Of a stretch of DNA of 62,802 bases, positions 1-9,666 are shown piece after piece. Under the pieces are notes generated by a model. That model had not been told where the DNA came from and searched no databases. It worked only from the letters and a program-made list of their open reading frames with translations. Positions within the stretch are counted from its first letter, which is position 1. Every line of letters begins with the position of its first letter. This DNA comes from an uncultured Verrucomicrobiota bacterium (GTDB lineage: Bacteria > Verrucomicrobiota > Verrucomicrobiia > Verrucomicrobiales > DEV007): the NCBI GenBank assembly GCA_902589825.1, contig CACIUL010000011.1:1-62802 (forward strand), in the 5' to 3' direction. Made by a program: the position numbers and the translations under genes.

Positions 1-549
1 CTGGAAAACTGGGCAAGCCAGGATCCTGATGCCGCTGTTGCCTTCGTGGGAGACCTTAGTAGCAGCGAGCAAGAGAGGTTTGTTCCAGAGGTTGCTGAGC
101 GGTGGGCGAGGAGGGATGCTGATTCAGCCCAAGCCGCCGCACAATGGGTTTCCGATTTTCCAGAAAGTGAGGGCAGGGAGCGTGCCACTGGCGAAGTGGT
201 GGAGGCGTGGATGCGAAGTGACCCGACGGCGGCATCGACTTGGCTCGGGGAGCAACCTGCAGGAGGATCAAAAGACCGTGGAATTGCGGCAATGCTCAAC
301 GATCGTCAGTTGCGTGAGGATCCCGAAACTGCTGTTGCGTGGGCGGAGCAGATTTCCGATAATGGTGAGCGCAGTGAGCAGATTCAACGCTCAGCACGAC
401 GCTGGCTCTCTTCCGACAGGGGGGCCGCGGTAGATTATATTGAGTCAAGCCAGGCCTTGAATGCTGACCAGAAGGCAGAACTTATCAACCTTACCCCCGA
501 GCAGTTGGCACCGCGTGAGGAGCGTCGCTTCCGCGGAAGGCCTTTCTAG
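1..549 (+). CDS. Repeat protein with WxxxDPxAA units, 5' end cut off by the window
   Basis: The frame is open from the first base, so this is the C-terminal part (182 residues) of a longer protein. It shows a degenerate repeat of about 33 residues with a Trp and a D-P/x-AA core (WASQDPDAA, WARRDADSA, WMRSDPTAA, REDPETAVAWA, WLSSDRGAA), followed by an Arg-rich tail. Proteins of this kind are common in Verrucomicrobia and probably form a helical solenoid; no catalytic motif is visible. The N-terminus is missing, so secretion or anchoring cannot be judged. The function is unknown. The reading frame is well supported by composition and repeat conservation. Confidence 0.75.
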   Translation: MENWASQDPDAAVAFVGDLSSSEQERFVPEVAERWARRDADSAQAAAQWVSDFPESEGRERATGEVVEAWMRSDPTAASTWLGEQPAGGSKDRGIAAMLNDRQLREDPETAVAWAEQISDNGERSEQIQRSARRWLSSDRGAAVDYIESSQALNADQKAELINLTPEQLAPREERRFRGRPF

Positions 550-659
550 CCTAGCCCTAGGTATAGGCTGCCGGTGAGAAAAAGGGCATCGTCCCCGGGT
601 GAAGCATAGTCGCAATATACGCTTGCATCCCATAGGGGAAATGATAGTGAAGCCCTCTG

Positions 660-1229
660 ATGGGGAAGAAGAATAAGCCAACCAAATCAGAATGGGCAGA
701 GGTAAGGGGATCTGATGTCCATGGGCGTGGTATGTTTGCCACGAAGGATATCCCTGAGTCGACCGAGATCATTGAATATCTGGGCGAGCGTATTGACAAG
801 GATGAGTCCAACCGGCGGGGCCATGCCTTACTGGATGAGTCAAAGGTTACAGGGGGTGCACAGGTGTATCTTTTTACACTTGATGAAGAATGGGACCTAG
901 ATGGAAACTTTGAATGGAATACAGCCCGGCTTGTGAATCATTCATGTGAGCCGAATTGCGAGGCCCAGATTGATGAGGAACTGAAGATCTGGCTGGTTGC
1001 CCTTCGTGAGATTAGTGAGGATGAGGAGCTCACGTTTAATTATGGCTTTGACCTGGAGGATTACTCGAAGCATCCGTGCCGCTGTGGCAGTGGCAAATGT
1101 GTTGGATTTATTGTTGGTGAGGAGTATTGGCCCAAGTTGCGGAAAAAACTCAAGAAGAAGAGAGCCAAGGCGGAAAAGAAGGAGGCAAAGGAAAGGAAAA
1201 GGTTGAGCGCCTTGAAAGATGAGCGGTAG
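660..1229 (+). CDS. SET-domain protein lysine methyltransferase
   Basis: This 189-residue protein is a complete SET domain. It has an N-terminal GRGMFATKDIPEST strand region, the hallmark NHSCEPNC knot (S-adenosylmethionine and substrate site), the ELTFNYG catalytic-Tyr motif, and a Cys-rich post-SET segment (CRCGSGKCVGFI) that would complete the zinc site with the Cys of the NHSCEPNC knot. SET proteins transfer methyl groups to lysine side chains; the bacterial substrate cannot be told from sequence. The C-terminal 40 residues are very Lys/Arg rich and may bind nucleic acid or mimic a substrate. No Shine-Dalgarno precedes the ATG. It stands alone, convergent with the LysM gene. Confidence 0.88.
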   Translation: MGKKNKPTKSEWAEVRGSDVHGRGMFATKDIPESTEIIEYLGERIDKDESNRRGHALLDESKVTGGAQVYLFTLDEEWDLDGNFEWNTARLVNHSCEPNCEAQIDEELKIWLVALREISEDEELTFNYGFDLEDYSKHPCRCGSGKCVGFIVGEEYWPKLRKKLKKKRAKAEKKEAKERKRLSALKDER

Positions 1230-1259
1230 GAACCGGTCAAGGTAAACAGTGCCTGCTGC

Positions 1260-1691
1260 TCAGGGAATTTTCAGGGTGCGTCCCTTGATAATCAAATCAG
1301 AGCGTAAATTGTTTGCCCGTTTGATGGCGCTCACGCTTGTGCCATATTTTCGGGCCAGCCCATAAAGGGTGTCCCCGCTGACAATCCGGTGTCGCCTGTA
1401 GCCGATCTTTCTTGAGTCAGTTCCATGGCTGGAGGGGCTTGGTCCACTGGAGGTCTTGCGGCCATGGAGTTTTTCACCGGCCAGTGCCCATGATGCGATG
1501 TAATTGCCATTGCTGTCGAATGGGTATTCATTCCGGGGGAGTGCGTGGGGAGGGGTAGCGCTTGATCCATTAGGAAGTTGCGCATCAAGTGTGCCCCAGC
1601 CAAAGCTAGAGGCATTGATTTTGGTTGTCTGGCTTGTGCTGCACCCGGCCAGAAACGGAAGCAGCAGGTACAGGATTAGACGCTTTTTCAC
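1260..1691 (-). CDS. LysM-domain lipoprotein
   Basis: This 143-residue protein starts with GTG. The N-terminus MKKRLILYLLLPFLAGC is a lipoprotein signal ending in a lipobox (LAGC), so the mature protein is probably lipidated and held at a membrane facing the periplasm. A low-complexity linker leads to one C-terminal LysM motif (HRIVSGDTLYGLARKYGTS, ending in KGRTLKIP), a fold that binds N-acetylglucosamine in peptidoglycan. It lies 36 bp downstream of the cytochrome-WD40 gene on the same strand and may be the last gene of that operon. It is likely a cell-wall-tethering protein. Confidence 0.82.
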   Translation of the reverse strand: MKKRLILYLLLPFLAGCSTSQTTKINASSFGWGTLDAQLPNGSSATPPHALPRNEYPFDSNGNYIASWALAGEKLHGRKTSSGPSPSSHGTDSRKIGYRRHRIVSGDTLYGLARKYGTSVSAIKRANNLRSDLIIKGRTLKIP

Positions 1692-1727
1692 TATCCAATG
1701 TAGTCTTCTTTATGGCTTCAGGCAGTA

Positions 1728-4421
1728 TTATTTCTCCACTTGATCCGGGGTGGGAAGTGCCTGTGAATAGCGCTTTTGCAGCTCGGCAATTTCGGAGTCA
1801 AGTTGGCCGATTTTTTCTGAGCTGGCTGCGTGAGCCTTTGAGGCTTCCTGTAATTTTGCAAGGGCTTTAACCTGTTCGGCTTGGCGCGATGCAAGTGCCT
1901 TCTGTGCGTCAACAACAGTGGAGCGAACTTTATCGAGCGTAGCCTGTGCATCTGCCACGCTGTTCTGGATAAGTCCATTGATACGATCGGTTTCGCTATT
2001 CGCGGATGCAATAGCCTTTGAGGCATTGTCAATAGCGGCCTGAACTTTAGGCTGTATGGTTGCGGGCGCATCCTGCATGGCTTGCTGGATGCCATTCATG
2101 GCCTGTTTGTGTTGCGCGGCGATGGTTTCATTGAGTCGCCGTTCCCATTCAAGGGCAGGCAGGCGGGCTTTTGCCGAGTTGAGTGCGTCCTGGGATGCTT
2201 TTTCCGCATTTTGAGCGGTGGCAATGCTTTTTTCCGCCTCCAGGGAGGCATCAACAGAAAGCCGGTGTGATTCTTCAGCTTCTTTCCGGGCTATTGTGAG
2301 TTGTGTGAGTTCTGCTTCAAGTCCCGGACGGATTGCCTGCTTACTGTGCCGGTCAACATTGATTATGGCAGCCTTCCAAAATTGCGCATCATCGCGCGCC
2401 GTTGCCAGATTGAGCTCAATTCCATTCAGCATAGATTGGCTGTCGGATACTTCCTTGGTCTTCGTGGCATGGAGTTGCTCAGCGGGCTTCAATTCTTTGG
2501 ACGCTGCGCTTGATGCCGTCGTGGCGGAGTCAAGAGCCTGTTGCTCTGCCTTTAAAGTCTTTTCCGCAGACTGGATTCCGGCCTGGATTGCGGCAATCTC
2601 CTGGCTTTGCTTTTCAAGCATGCCGCGAGCCTTTTGCAGGTCCATTTCCAGTTGCCCGCGGTTTTCCGCACCCTCCGCTGCGGCTTTGAGTGCCGCAGCG
2701 ATGTTTTCGGCCTGCTCCTTGTCAGCCTTTTGTTTCTTGAGCGCTGCTGCATGTTTCTCCTTGCCCATGGAAATCATGGCCTGGGCCTGAGCAATGGCTG
2801 TTCTTGATGATTCTGCCTGCTTGGTATTGATGGCGATCTGGGAACGGATCCCCGCCAACCTGTCCTGTGCGGCTTTTGCTTCAGTCAGCTTGCCTGAATG
2901 GTTTTCCGTGGCTTGAACAAGTTCCCCCTTGTGCTTATCAATCACGGATTGTGCGTGGGCAACACGCGTATCTATGGCCGGAGGGTTGGCTACAAGATCA
3001 CCCACCCGTTTCCCGTCGGCACTGTTGAATACCCTGACATTGCCAATCCAGTCAGCAGCAACAAAACGGTTGCCATCGTGGCTCAGGCATGAGCTGACCG
3101 GTATATCGGAGAATTCCTTGGTGGCACTTTTCTGGCTGCCGTTGCTGTCCCAGACTTTAGTATTCCGGTCCCGGCCACAAGTGACAATGCGACCATCAGC
3201 AGAAAACGCCATGTCGGTAACGCCGCCTCCGTGGGCGTTCCAGTTTTTGACCTGCTTTCCTTGATTCATTTCCCACAGTCTCACACTGCCATCCTCCGAG
3301 GCGGATGCGACCACGTTGGAGTCAGCCCGCCAACTGATGGATGTGATTGATTTACTGTGCGCCTTTAATGTATAAAAAGGGTTCGCAGTCTCTGATTCCC
3401 AGACATACAGGCCACCATTGCGGTCACCGGTTGCCAGCAGAATGCCGTCCGGGCTGAAGGCCAGGGAGGTTACCCAGTCGGTATGCTTCTTTATATTTGC
3501 CACTTCCTGGCCATCCGAGGTTGAATAAATCTTTATCCTCCTGCCGGGCCCTCCAAGTGCAATTAATTGGTGGTCGGCCGTAATGTCGGCGGCCAGCACG
3601 GCGTCAAACTCCGAGCCGATCTCGAATACGCGTTCGCCTGTCTTGATCAACCACCCGACAACGAGGCCGGCTTTGCCGCCCCTGCCGCCACCTGCGACCA
3701 GGATGGATCCATTGCGGCTGAAGGCAAGGCTGGAAGGGGTGCCTTCGGGAAAGGGGAGGACTCCCTCAAGGCGCAGGGTATCCGTATTATAGAGGAGAAC
3801 CTGCTTGGGCACGGCAAGTGCGATGAGTGGTGCCCATGGGCTGGAAGCAATGTCCGATGGGGTTGCCGGCCTTTGCGAGGTGACTGCCGGGGCGAGCACA
3901 AGGTGCTCGGGCATTGGCGGCGGACCTTCGGGCTTGCCCGTTGACGGCTGTGCCAGTTCCATCTTGAAAGCCGGTTTACCGGCCTTGGCCTTGCTGCCAG
4001 AATTCTCAAGCAGTCCGCCGGAAATCCAGTCGCGCATTACCTTAAGGCGGGGCTCGGTCAGTTTATCTGCCTTTGGGGGCATGAAGGGCTCCTCAAGATG
4101 GGCTACGGAACGGAACAGCCGACTGCTGTCAGGATCACCGGCATTAACAATTTCCCCGGACGAACCACCCTGCATGAGACTTGAGTAGGTGCTGAGGTCA
4201 AGCCCACCCTTCGCCTTATCCGGGTTGTGGCAACTAAGGCACCGGTCTGCCAGGATTGGCCGGAGATGGTCTTCATAGGTGATTTTATCCGCACCCTCGG
4301 CAAGCGGGGCGTGGGTGGTCACACTGTATAGAAGCATTACCAGGAAGACTGAAGTGATGCTTTTCCTGATGCAGGCTTTCCAGCCCTTTTCCGCTGGTTG
4401 CAAGGCAGTTGCTGTTTGCAT
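1728..4421 (-). CDS. Secreted cytochrome c (PSCyt1) fused to WD40 propeller and long coiled coil
   Basis: The start is placed at an ATG 7 bp after the stop of the upstream gene; the frame is open 21 codons further, inside that gene. From this start the 897-residue protein has a signal-like N-terminus (VFLVMLLYSV), then one planctomycete-type cytochrome domain with heme motif CLSCH, and a linker. A WD40 propeller follows (about residues 180-515; repeats such as WVTSLAFSPDGILLATGDRNG and SVRLWEM). The rest, about 370 residues, is Ala/Gln/Lys/Glu-rich coiled coil. The family suggests an exported redox protein on a scaffold. It is the fourth gene of the DUF1501-PPC-PSD operon. No substrate is known. 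Confidence 0.85.
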   Translation of the reverse strand: MQTATALQPAEKGWKACIRKSITSVFLVMLLYSVTTHAPLAEGADKITYEDHLRPILADRCLSCHNPDKAKGGLDLSTYSSLMQGGSSGEIVNAGDPDSSRLFRSVAHLEEPFMPPKADKLTEPRLKVMRDWISGGLLENSGSKAKAGKPAFKMELAQPSTGKPEGPPPMPEHLVLAPAVTSQRPATPSDIASSPWAPLIALAVPKQVLLYNTDTLRLEGVLPFPEGTPSSLAFSRNGSILVAGGGRGGKAGLVVGWLIKTGERVFEIGSEFDAVLAADITADHQLIALGGPGRRIKIYSTSDGQEVANIKKHTDWVTSLAFSPDGILLATGDRNGGLYVWESETANPFYTLKAHSKSITSISWRADSNVVASASEDGSVRLWEMNQGKQVKNWNAHGGGVTDMAFSADGRIVTCGRDRNTKVWDSNGSQKSATKEFSDIPVSSCLSHDGNRFVAADWIGNVRVFNSADGKRVGDLVANPPAIDTRVAHAQSVIDKHKGELVQATENHSGKLTEAKAAQDRLAGIRSQIAINTKQAESSRTAIAQAQAMISMGKEKHAAALKKQKADKEQAENIAAALKAAAEGAENRGQLEMDLQKARGMLEKQSQEIAAIQAGIQSAEKTLKAEQQALDSATTASSAASKELKPAEQLHATKTKEVSDSQSMLNGIELNLATARDDAQFWKAAIINVDRHSKQAIRPGLEAELTQLTIARKEAEESHRLSVDASLEAEKSIATAQNAEKASQDALNSAKARLPALEWERRLNETIAAQHKQAMNGIQQAMQDAPATIQPKVQAAIDNASKAIASANSETDRINGLIQNSVADAQATLDKVRSTVVDAQKALASRQAEQVKALAKLQEASKAHAASSEKIGQLDSEIAELQKRYSQALPTPDQVEK

Positions 4422-4428
4422 TACCTGT

Positions 4429-7200
4429 CTAGTGGTTAAAGATGAATTCCTTTGCGTTGAGCAATGCCCAGAACACATCCTCAAGATCCTGACGGACCTT
4501 TTTGGGATCCTTGTCTATCTTCTCCAGCAACTGGCTTAACTCTGTTTCTGTGGGAAGACGGCTGAATGTCCTGACATAAAGGTTCTCAATAACATGCTCA
4601 GGGGATTTTCCGTCCTTGAGCATTGTCGCCACGACCTTGCCGCTGGCTATCCTGCTGCCGGTTGCATCACCATTGATCAGGTGCAGGGCCTGGCCTAGGT
4701 TTGGCTCCATCTTGATCTCACAGGAGCACACGGTCTTGCGCTCGGCACGCCCGAATGTCCTGAGGAAATAACTGGAGACATTGCCGTCGGCGATTTGCAC
4801 AGCCCGGGCACCGAGTGGCAGGCCTCTGAACTTGTTCTTGGTATCGGTGGCCTGGCTTATCGCATCGAGCATTACCTCAGCGCGTAACCTGCGGATGGAA
4901 CCGTGTGAGAAGTTGCTGTTGTCTCCCTGGTTGCTTTCATTGACCCGGGTCGACAACTGATAGGTGCGTGAAGTGCAGATATCACGAACCAGTCTTTTGA
5001 AGTCGTAATTGTAGTCGGTAAATCTCTGCGCAAGCGCATCAAGGAGTTGTGGGTTTGATGCCGGGTTACTGATACGGACATCATCAACGGGGTTGATGAT
5101 GCCAATACCGAAGAAGTGTGCCCATACGATGTTGGCAAGGTTGCGGGAAAAGAAAGGATTCTTCGGCGAAGCCATCCATTCCGCGAGTATTTCACGCCTG
5201 TCCTGGCCGGATTTGATCTCTGGCTTTTCCGCACCAAGGAAAACCGGTTCCATCACCCTGCCTCCAACAGGGTGTTTCATGTCGCCGTTGGAACGGTTGT
5301 AGACAATGACCTCGCGCGGGTCCTGGGCTCTTTTACGTCCGATTTGAGAGAAAAATGCTGCAAAAGAGTAGTAGTCGTTCATTGTCCAGCGGTCAAAGGG
5401 ATGGTTATGGCATTGTGCGCACTGAAGGCGCATTCCCATGAAGACCTGGGCAACATTCTCGGAAAGCTTCAGCGTATCCCGTTCAATCTGGTAATAATTG
5501 GTGGAGGGATTGGTAAACGTTCCCCCGGTTGAGGACAGGAGTTCCTGGACAATCTTATTGAAGGGAACATTGTTGGCGATGCGTTCCTGCAACCAGTTGT
5601 AATATAGCAGCGTGGCCTTGTAGCTGACCTGGTTGTTCGGGTTGGTGCGAATCTGAAGAAGTTCAGCGAACTTCATGACCCAGACCTCGGTAAATTCCTT
5701 CCGCGCCAGGAGTTTATCGACAAGTGTCTGGCGTTTATCCGTGGAGGAGTCAGCCATGAATGCACGGAATTGCTCTTCATCAGGCAAGGTTCCGGTAATG
5801 TCAATGGTGACCCTGCGAAGGAATTGTTCATCGGTGCACAATTCGGATGGGACAATGCGCAACTTGTGGAGCTTGTCAGCTACCAGTGGGTCTATGTAGT
5901 TGTCCGAAGGGAACTCCGGCTTGTTGTATTCCAGGCTCTCTGGGATGACGATAGCCTGCGACCCCACGGTAAATGTGGCGAAGCGAGCCATGACAAAGGC
6001 TTCTCCCCGGTTGCCGGCGGTGACCATTCCATCCTTATCAATTGCTGCGGAAGGGGCGTTGTTTGACTCAAAGACAGCGAGGGAGGTGACATCCCTCGTC
6101 GTTCCGTCAGAATAGCTCGCGACAGCAATGAACTGCTGCTTTGAGCCCCTGCCTTCCAGGACGACCTGTTCCGGGTAGATGTTGAGCGCGACCGGGCTGG
6201 CAATTTCCTTTCCGTCATCAGGAGCCCCGTTGCTAAGCCAATTACGAAGCGTGTGATAATACTCACTTTTTTTGTCAAAAAGCGTGCCGCCGGTGTGCGG
6301 CACAGATCCAATCGCCTTTTCAATCATCAGGCTTTCTTCGGGGATTGCCAGGTTGATCCTCCGGCTGGTTAATTCACGGGTGATCCGGTGGTAGTCGCCG
6401 GCCGGGTCGTAGCCGAAAAGTGAGAGCATGAAGCCGTCCTGACCACGGGCGGATCCGTGACATGACCCTGTATTGCATCCTGCACGCATAAAGATTGGCA
6501 TGATATCGAGCCGGAAACTGATGGGCCTGTTATTTGCTGATGTCTCGACTTGCAGGGGGATGCTCGCTTGTTTGCCGTGAAAAGCGGTAACCAGGTTTGT
6601 TTGACCGTCATTCCGTGGGCGAAGAAGATTTCCTGCAACACTGACCAGTGAGGTATCCTGCGGGCTGAAGGTGACTTTCCTGGTGATATCCCTTGTGGTG
6701 CCATCCTCATAACTGGCAATGGCAACAAGGCGCTGCAGGTCGGCATTCGTTGTAAGGGAGACAGTAGGTGGGTAAACGGCAATGGAGAGCAGGCCTTCTG
6801 CATCCTTGGCGCTGGTGATGTCTTCGGGGACCTTGCCTACCAGGATGGTGCCATCAGGCCACTTGGCACCTTGGCTCACCCAGTTAGAGAGTGCCTGTAT
6901 TTGCTCCCTGGACACGGGATCACCCTTGGGTGGCATGATGTCATCATCATCGTGTGCAAGGGAAATACGGTGAATGACTTCACTTTCCAAAGGCTTGCCG
7001 GGAGCAATGCCCGACCCCGTGTCACCGCCCTTGATCGCGGCTTCAAGGGTACTCAGGTCGAGCCCGCCTTTTTGCTTTGTGCTGCCGTGACAGCTAATGC
7101 AGCGGGTCTCGAGCAGAGGCTGAATGTCCTTGTGGAAATCAGCTCCCCGTGCACCCGGCGTGATAGCAGATAGGATCAGGGTAAATAAGACCGCTTTCAT
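4429..7200 (-). CDS. PSCyt1 / BIG2 / DUF1549 / DUF1553 (PSD1) multi-heme-motif protein
   Basis: This 923-residue protein has a signal peptide (residues 1-20) and a PSCyt1 cytochrome domain with CISCH (34-38). Two BIG2-like Ig domains carry the SYEDGTTRDIT and SYSDGTTRDVT signatures. A CNTGSCH motif sits near residue 241, followed by GYDPAGDYHRI. DUF1549 holds a third heme-like motif, CAQCH (near 592), and DUF1553 follows. This is the standard architecture of the large secreted cytochrome-like proteins of Planctomycetes and Verrucomicrobia; their biochemical role is not established. The middle motif is CX4CH, which is normal for this family. The start overlaps the stop of the upstream PPC gene by 4 bp (ATGA), indicating translational coupling. 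Confidence 0.92.
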   Translation of the reverse strand: MKAVLFTLILSAITPGARGADFHKDIQPLLETRCISCHGSTKQKGGLDLSTLEAAIKGGDTGSGIAPGKPLESEVIHRISLAHDDDDIMPPKGDPVSREQIQALSNWVSQGAKWPDGTILVGKVPEDITSAKDAEGLLSIAVYPPTVSLTTNADLQRLVAIASYEDGTTRDITRKVTFSPQDTSLVSVAGNLLRPRNDGQTNLVTAFHGKQASIPLQVETSANNRPISFRLDIMPIFMRAGCNTGSCHGSARGQDGFMLSLFGYDPAGDYHRITRELTSRRINLAIPEESLMIEKAIGSVPHTGGTLFDKKSEYYHTLRNWLSNGAPDDGKEIASPVALNIYPEQVVLEGRGSKQQFIAVASYSDGTTRDVTSLAVFESNNAPSAAIDKDGMVTAGNRGEAFVMARFATFTVGSQAIVIPESLEYNKPEFPSDNYIDPLVADKLHKLRIVPSELCTDEQFLRRVTIDITGTLPDEEQFRAFMADSSTDKRQTLVDKLLARKEFTEVWVMKFAELLQIRTNPNNQVSYKATLLYYNWLQERIANNVPFNKIVQELLSSTGGTFTNPSTNYYQIERDTLKLSENVAQVFMGMRLQCAQCHNHPFDRWTMNDYYSFAAFFSQIGRKRAQDPREVIVYNRSNGDMKHPVGGRVMEPVFLGAEKPEIKSGQDRREILAEWMASPKNPFFSRNLANIVWAHFFGIGIINPVDDVRISNPASNPQLLDALAQRFTDYNYDFKRLVRDICTSRTYQLSTRVNESNQGDNSNFSHGSIRRLRAEVMLDAISQATDTKNKFRGLPLGARAVQIADGNVSSYFLRTFGRAERKTVCSCEIKMEPNLGQALHLINGDATGSRIASGKVVATMLKDGKSPEHVIENLYVRTFSRLPTETELSQLLEKIDKDPKKVRQDLEDVFWALLNAKEFIFNH

Positions 7201-9638
7201 TTATTTTTCGCGTCAAGACGAAGCTTTTCCAGCCTTGAAAGCGGTTTCTTGGCTGGTGCTGCTTTCACCACGGTAGCCGCTGGTTTTTTCTTCTCAGGTT
7301 CTGGGGCCGGTTTTGGTGCGGGCTTTTTGGGGGGAGGATCAATCCGCAGGACTCCTCCATGGCCCACATTATGGGGAATGATCGTATTCGCTGCGGGAAT
7401 TGTGAGGTGGCAGAAAAGGTTCTTGTGTTGCCCCTTCGGGCTGTCGGGAGCAATGGTCACAGGGAAAGTGATTTCGGTTGTTGTCTTGTCGATTTCGATT
7501 TCCGGAGCCACCACCTTTGCCGGCAGTCCCAGTAACTTCACCTTGGCCTTGCCGTCAAACGGGGTGGCTTGTGTTAACTTACAGAGAACCTGGCCTTCCT
7601 TGCCCTGTTCGACGGCAGCCATCTCTATTTTCATCCCGAGATATGGCTCAGCCACGGTGAGGGGAACGAGTTCTGAACTGGCAAGTATTTGCCCCTTGCC
7701 GGCATCGGATTCAGCCATCACGGCAATTTGCCAGGTGCGCAATGCGGCACTGCCATTGGCAGTCAGCGTGTAGGTAATTTCATTTTTTCCCTTGGGAATT
7801 TGGATGGTTGGCTGTGAACTGACCCCCGGAGGATGCCAGAGTTGGCGCAGGGTAATTGCCGCATCAAATCCCTCCTTGCGCTTTACTGTTACACGGAGAC
7901 CAAGGGTGCCGTTGCGAACAAGTGGCACGGCGGGAGGATTGACATTGATTTCAAAAGGCAGTTCCTCCACGACGGCAACAGCGAATTTCGGTGCCTGACT
8001 CTTGTAATAGACCGTGTTGTTGGGTTGTCCGAGCACGAAGTCGAGCGGTTGTGAAAAAGAGCCGCTGATCTTTTTCTCCGGGTCGGAATGTCTGGCAATA
8101 AGGTCCACAAGAGTTCCCTTGACCGGAGCATCAGCAGCTGCCTCAAAGAGCAGGACACCGGAGTTGACGCTGGTATGCATTGGGTCGGCCTTTAGCGTGA
8201 CCCCCTCGGGCAAGCCCTTGGCTTCCAGCACCAGGTCGCCGCCGAAGTTTGCCCTTGAGGCGTTAATCCTGGTGGCAAAACGGTTGCCGCGGGCGACATA
8301 GATCATTTGACGGGACTGGTAATCTGCCCGGCCGAAATAGGGGATGGAGAGGGACAGGGCAGGGGATATTGCTTTAGCCTCGACGCGATAAACATAGCCG
8401 GGCCCTCCTTTTTTCAGGTGGTCACGCACCCTTAAGGTAAAATCCCCGTCGGCAGGGGCAGTGAAGTCGATCTTGCTGTCCTGCTTGCCACTGTCGTCAT
8501 CGTTGCTCGTGATGTGTTTTTTGTCGGGGCCGTAGATATTGAGGATGGTGTCGACCGGCGATCCAATTGATTTAGCATGGGCACGAAAGATAAATCGCTG
8601 CCCTTTTTTTGCCGTGAAGCGAAACCAGTCCTGGTCACCATCTTGGCTGATGATTCCATTAAATGCGGCCGGCAGTGCAACGGTGGTGACGGTGGCCTGG
8701 GCAAGATTGTTGTTGGGCTCGGTTTCCAGGATATTGGGAAAAGGGGAAACTCTCAGGGGGTTTGGTGCCGGAGAGAGCAGGCCGTCGGCATCGGCGTGAA
8801 TCATAAAAGTCTCCTTAGCATCAGGTGGAAGAGTGACCGTTTTAGTGCTTTCCCCGGCAGGATCGCCAATCAACTTAACCTCAAGGTCGGTGCCTGACTG
8901 CCCGCCTGCGGGATAGACTGCCGCAGGCCTTGGGAATGCACCAATGTGCAGCCTGTATCGGCAGTTCGCATTGCCAGTGTAGGAACTTTCCCGGATTTGT
9001 ATAATGTAGTTTCCATCTGCTGGAGCGATGACAGAAACGGAGCTGTCCTGGAGGAGCAATGAGGTGTCATCTGAAGCGGCCAGCTCAAAGCGCTCGCTAT
9101 TAAGGATGGCCACATAGGGGTCAAAAAAAGCGCCGGCAAGCCGTATGCCCTCAACTTCAGCACTGATACGTTGTCCTTTCTTTACCGTGGTGACATAGTA
9201 ATCCACGTCTTCATTTTCGAGGGCACCCTGAACCGTTGTATTCATTTGCACGGTCTGGGGACTGGAGAATTCACTGTTTGGTTCTTTTTCTGCGAGATTG
9301 GCAAATTGCCCCACCCAGAAACTTTTTACATAGGATAGGCCACTGTTGGTGCGGATGCGCATGAGGTGTTCACCAAGACTGGCATCCTGGGCAATGGTTA
9401 CCTTGGCCTTCACGTGTTTGGGTGAGATGACCTCTATCGGTCCAAAAGTAAAGCCCGGGGAATAGGTCATGACTTCCACCGCGTCATTGAGACGGTCGCC
9501 GTGAAAATTCAGTTCCATGTCCGTTGCGCGTTGACCGCCCCGGGGAAGAATGTTGCCCAGAGATGGGCTTGAGGCTAAGACGCTCTGGGCAGGTATAGCG
9601 ATTAAGGCAAGAACCAGAATCAGGCGGTTCGTTTTCAT
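7197..9638 (-). CDS. Secreted PPC-domain protein of the DUF1501/PSD operon
   Basis: This 813-residue protein has an N-terminal signal (about 1-22, ending SVLASS). Two pre-peptidase C-terminal (PPC) type beta-sandwich domains are recognisable: an EPNSEFSSPQTV start with DVDYYVTTVKKGQRISAEVEG, and an EPNNNLAQATVT start with DQDWFRFTAKKGQRFIF. More Ig-like beta domains follow, and the C-terminus is Pro/Lys/Ala rich (KKPAPKPAPEPEKKK). No protease catalytic triad is visible, so this is a non-enzymatic exported protein. It lies between DUF1501 and the PSD cytochrome (28 bp gap upstream, 4 bp overlap downstream), which suggests a shared envelope complex. The partner assignment is inferred from the operon. 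Confidence 0.88.
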   Translation of the reverse strand: MKTNRLILVLALIAIPAQSVLASSPSLGNILPRGGQRATDMELNFHGDRLNDAVEVMTYSPGFTFGPIEVISPKHVKAKVTIAQDASLGEHLMRIRTNSGLSYVKSFWVGQFANLAEKEPNSEFSSPQTVQMNTTVQGALENEDVDYYVTTVKKGQRISAEVEGIRLAGAFFDPYVAILNSERFELAASDDTSLLLQDSSVSVIAPADGNYIIQIRESSYTGNANCRYRLHIGAFPRPAAVYPAGGQSGTDLEVKLIGDPAGESTKTVTLPPDAKETFMIHADADGLLSPAPNPLRVSPFPNILETEPNNNLAQATVTTVALPAAFNGIISQDGDQDWFRFTAKKGQRFIFRAHAKSIGSPVDTILNIYGPDKKHITSNDDDSGKQDSKIDFTAPADGDFTLRVRDHLKKGGPGYVYRVEAKAISPALSLSIPYFGRADYQSRQMIYVARGNRFATRINASRANFGGDLVLEAKGLPEGVTLKADPMHTSVNSGVLLFEAAADAPVKGTLVDLIARHSDPEKKISGSFSQPLDFVLGQPNNTVYYKSQAPKFAVAVVEELPFEINVNPPAVPLVRNGTLGLRVTVKRKEGFDAAITLRQLWHPPGVSSQPTIQIPKGKNEITYTLTANGSAALRTWQIAVMAESDAGKGQILASSELVPLTVAEPYLGMKIEMAAVEQGKEGQVLCKLTQATPFDGKAKVKLLGLPAKVVAPEIEIDKTTTEITFPVTIAPDSPKGQHKNLFCHLTIPAANTIIPHNVGHGGVLRIDPPPKKPAPKPAPEPEKKKPAATVVKAAPAKKPLSRLEKLRLDAKNK

Positions 9639-9666
9639 GGTGTATGAGACCTGGCTGATGCTTTAC

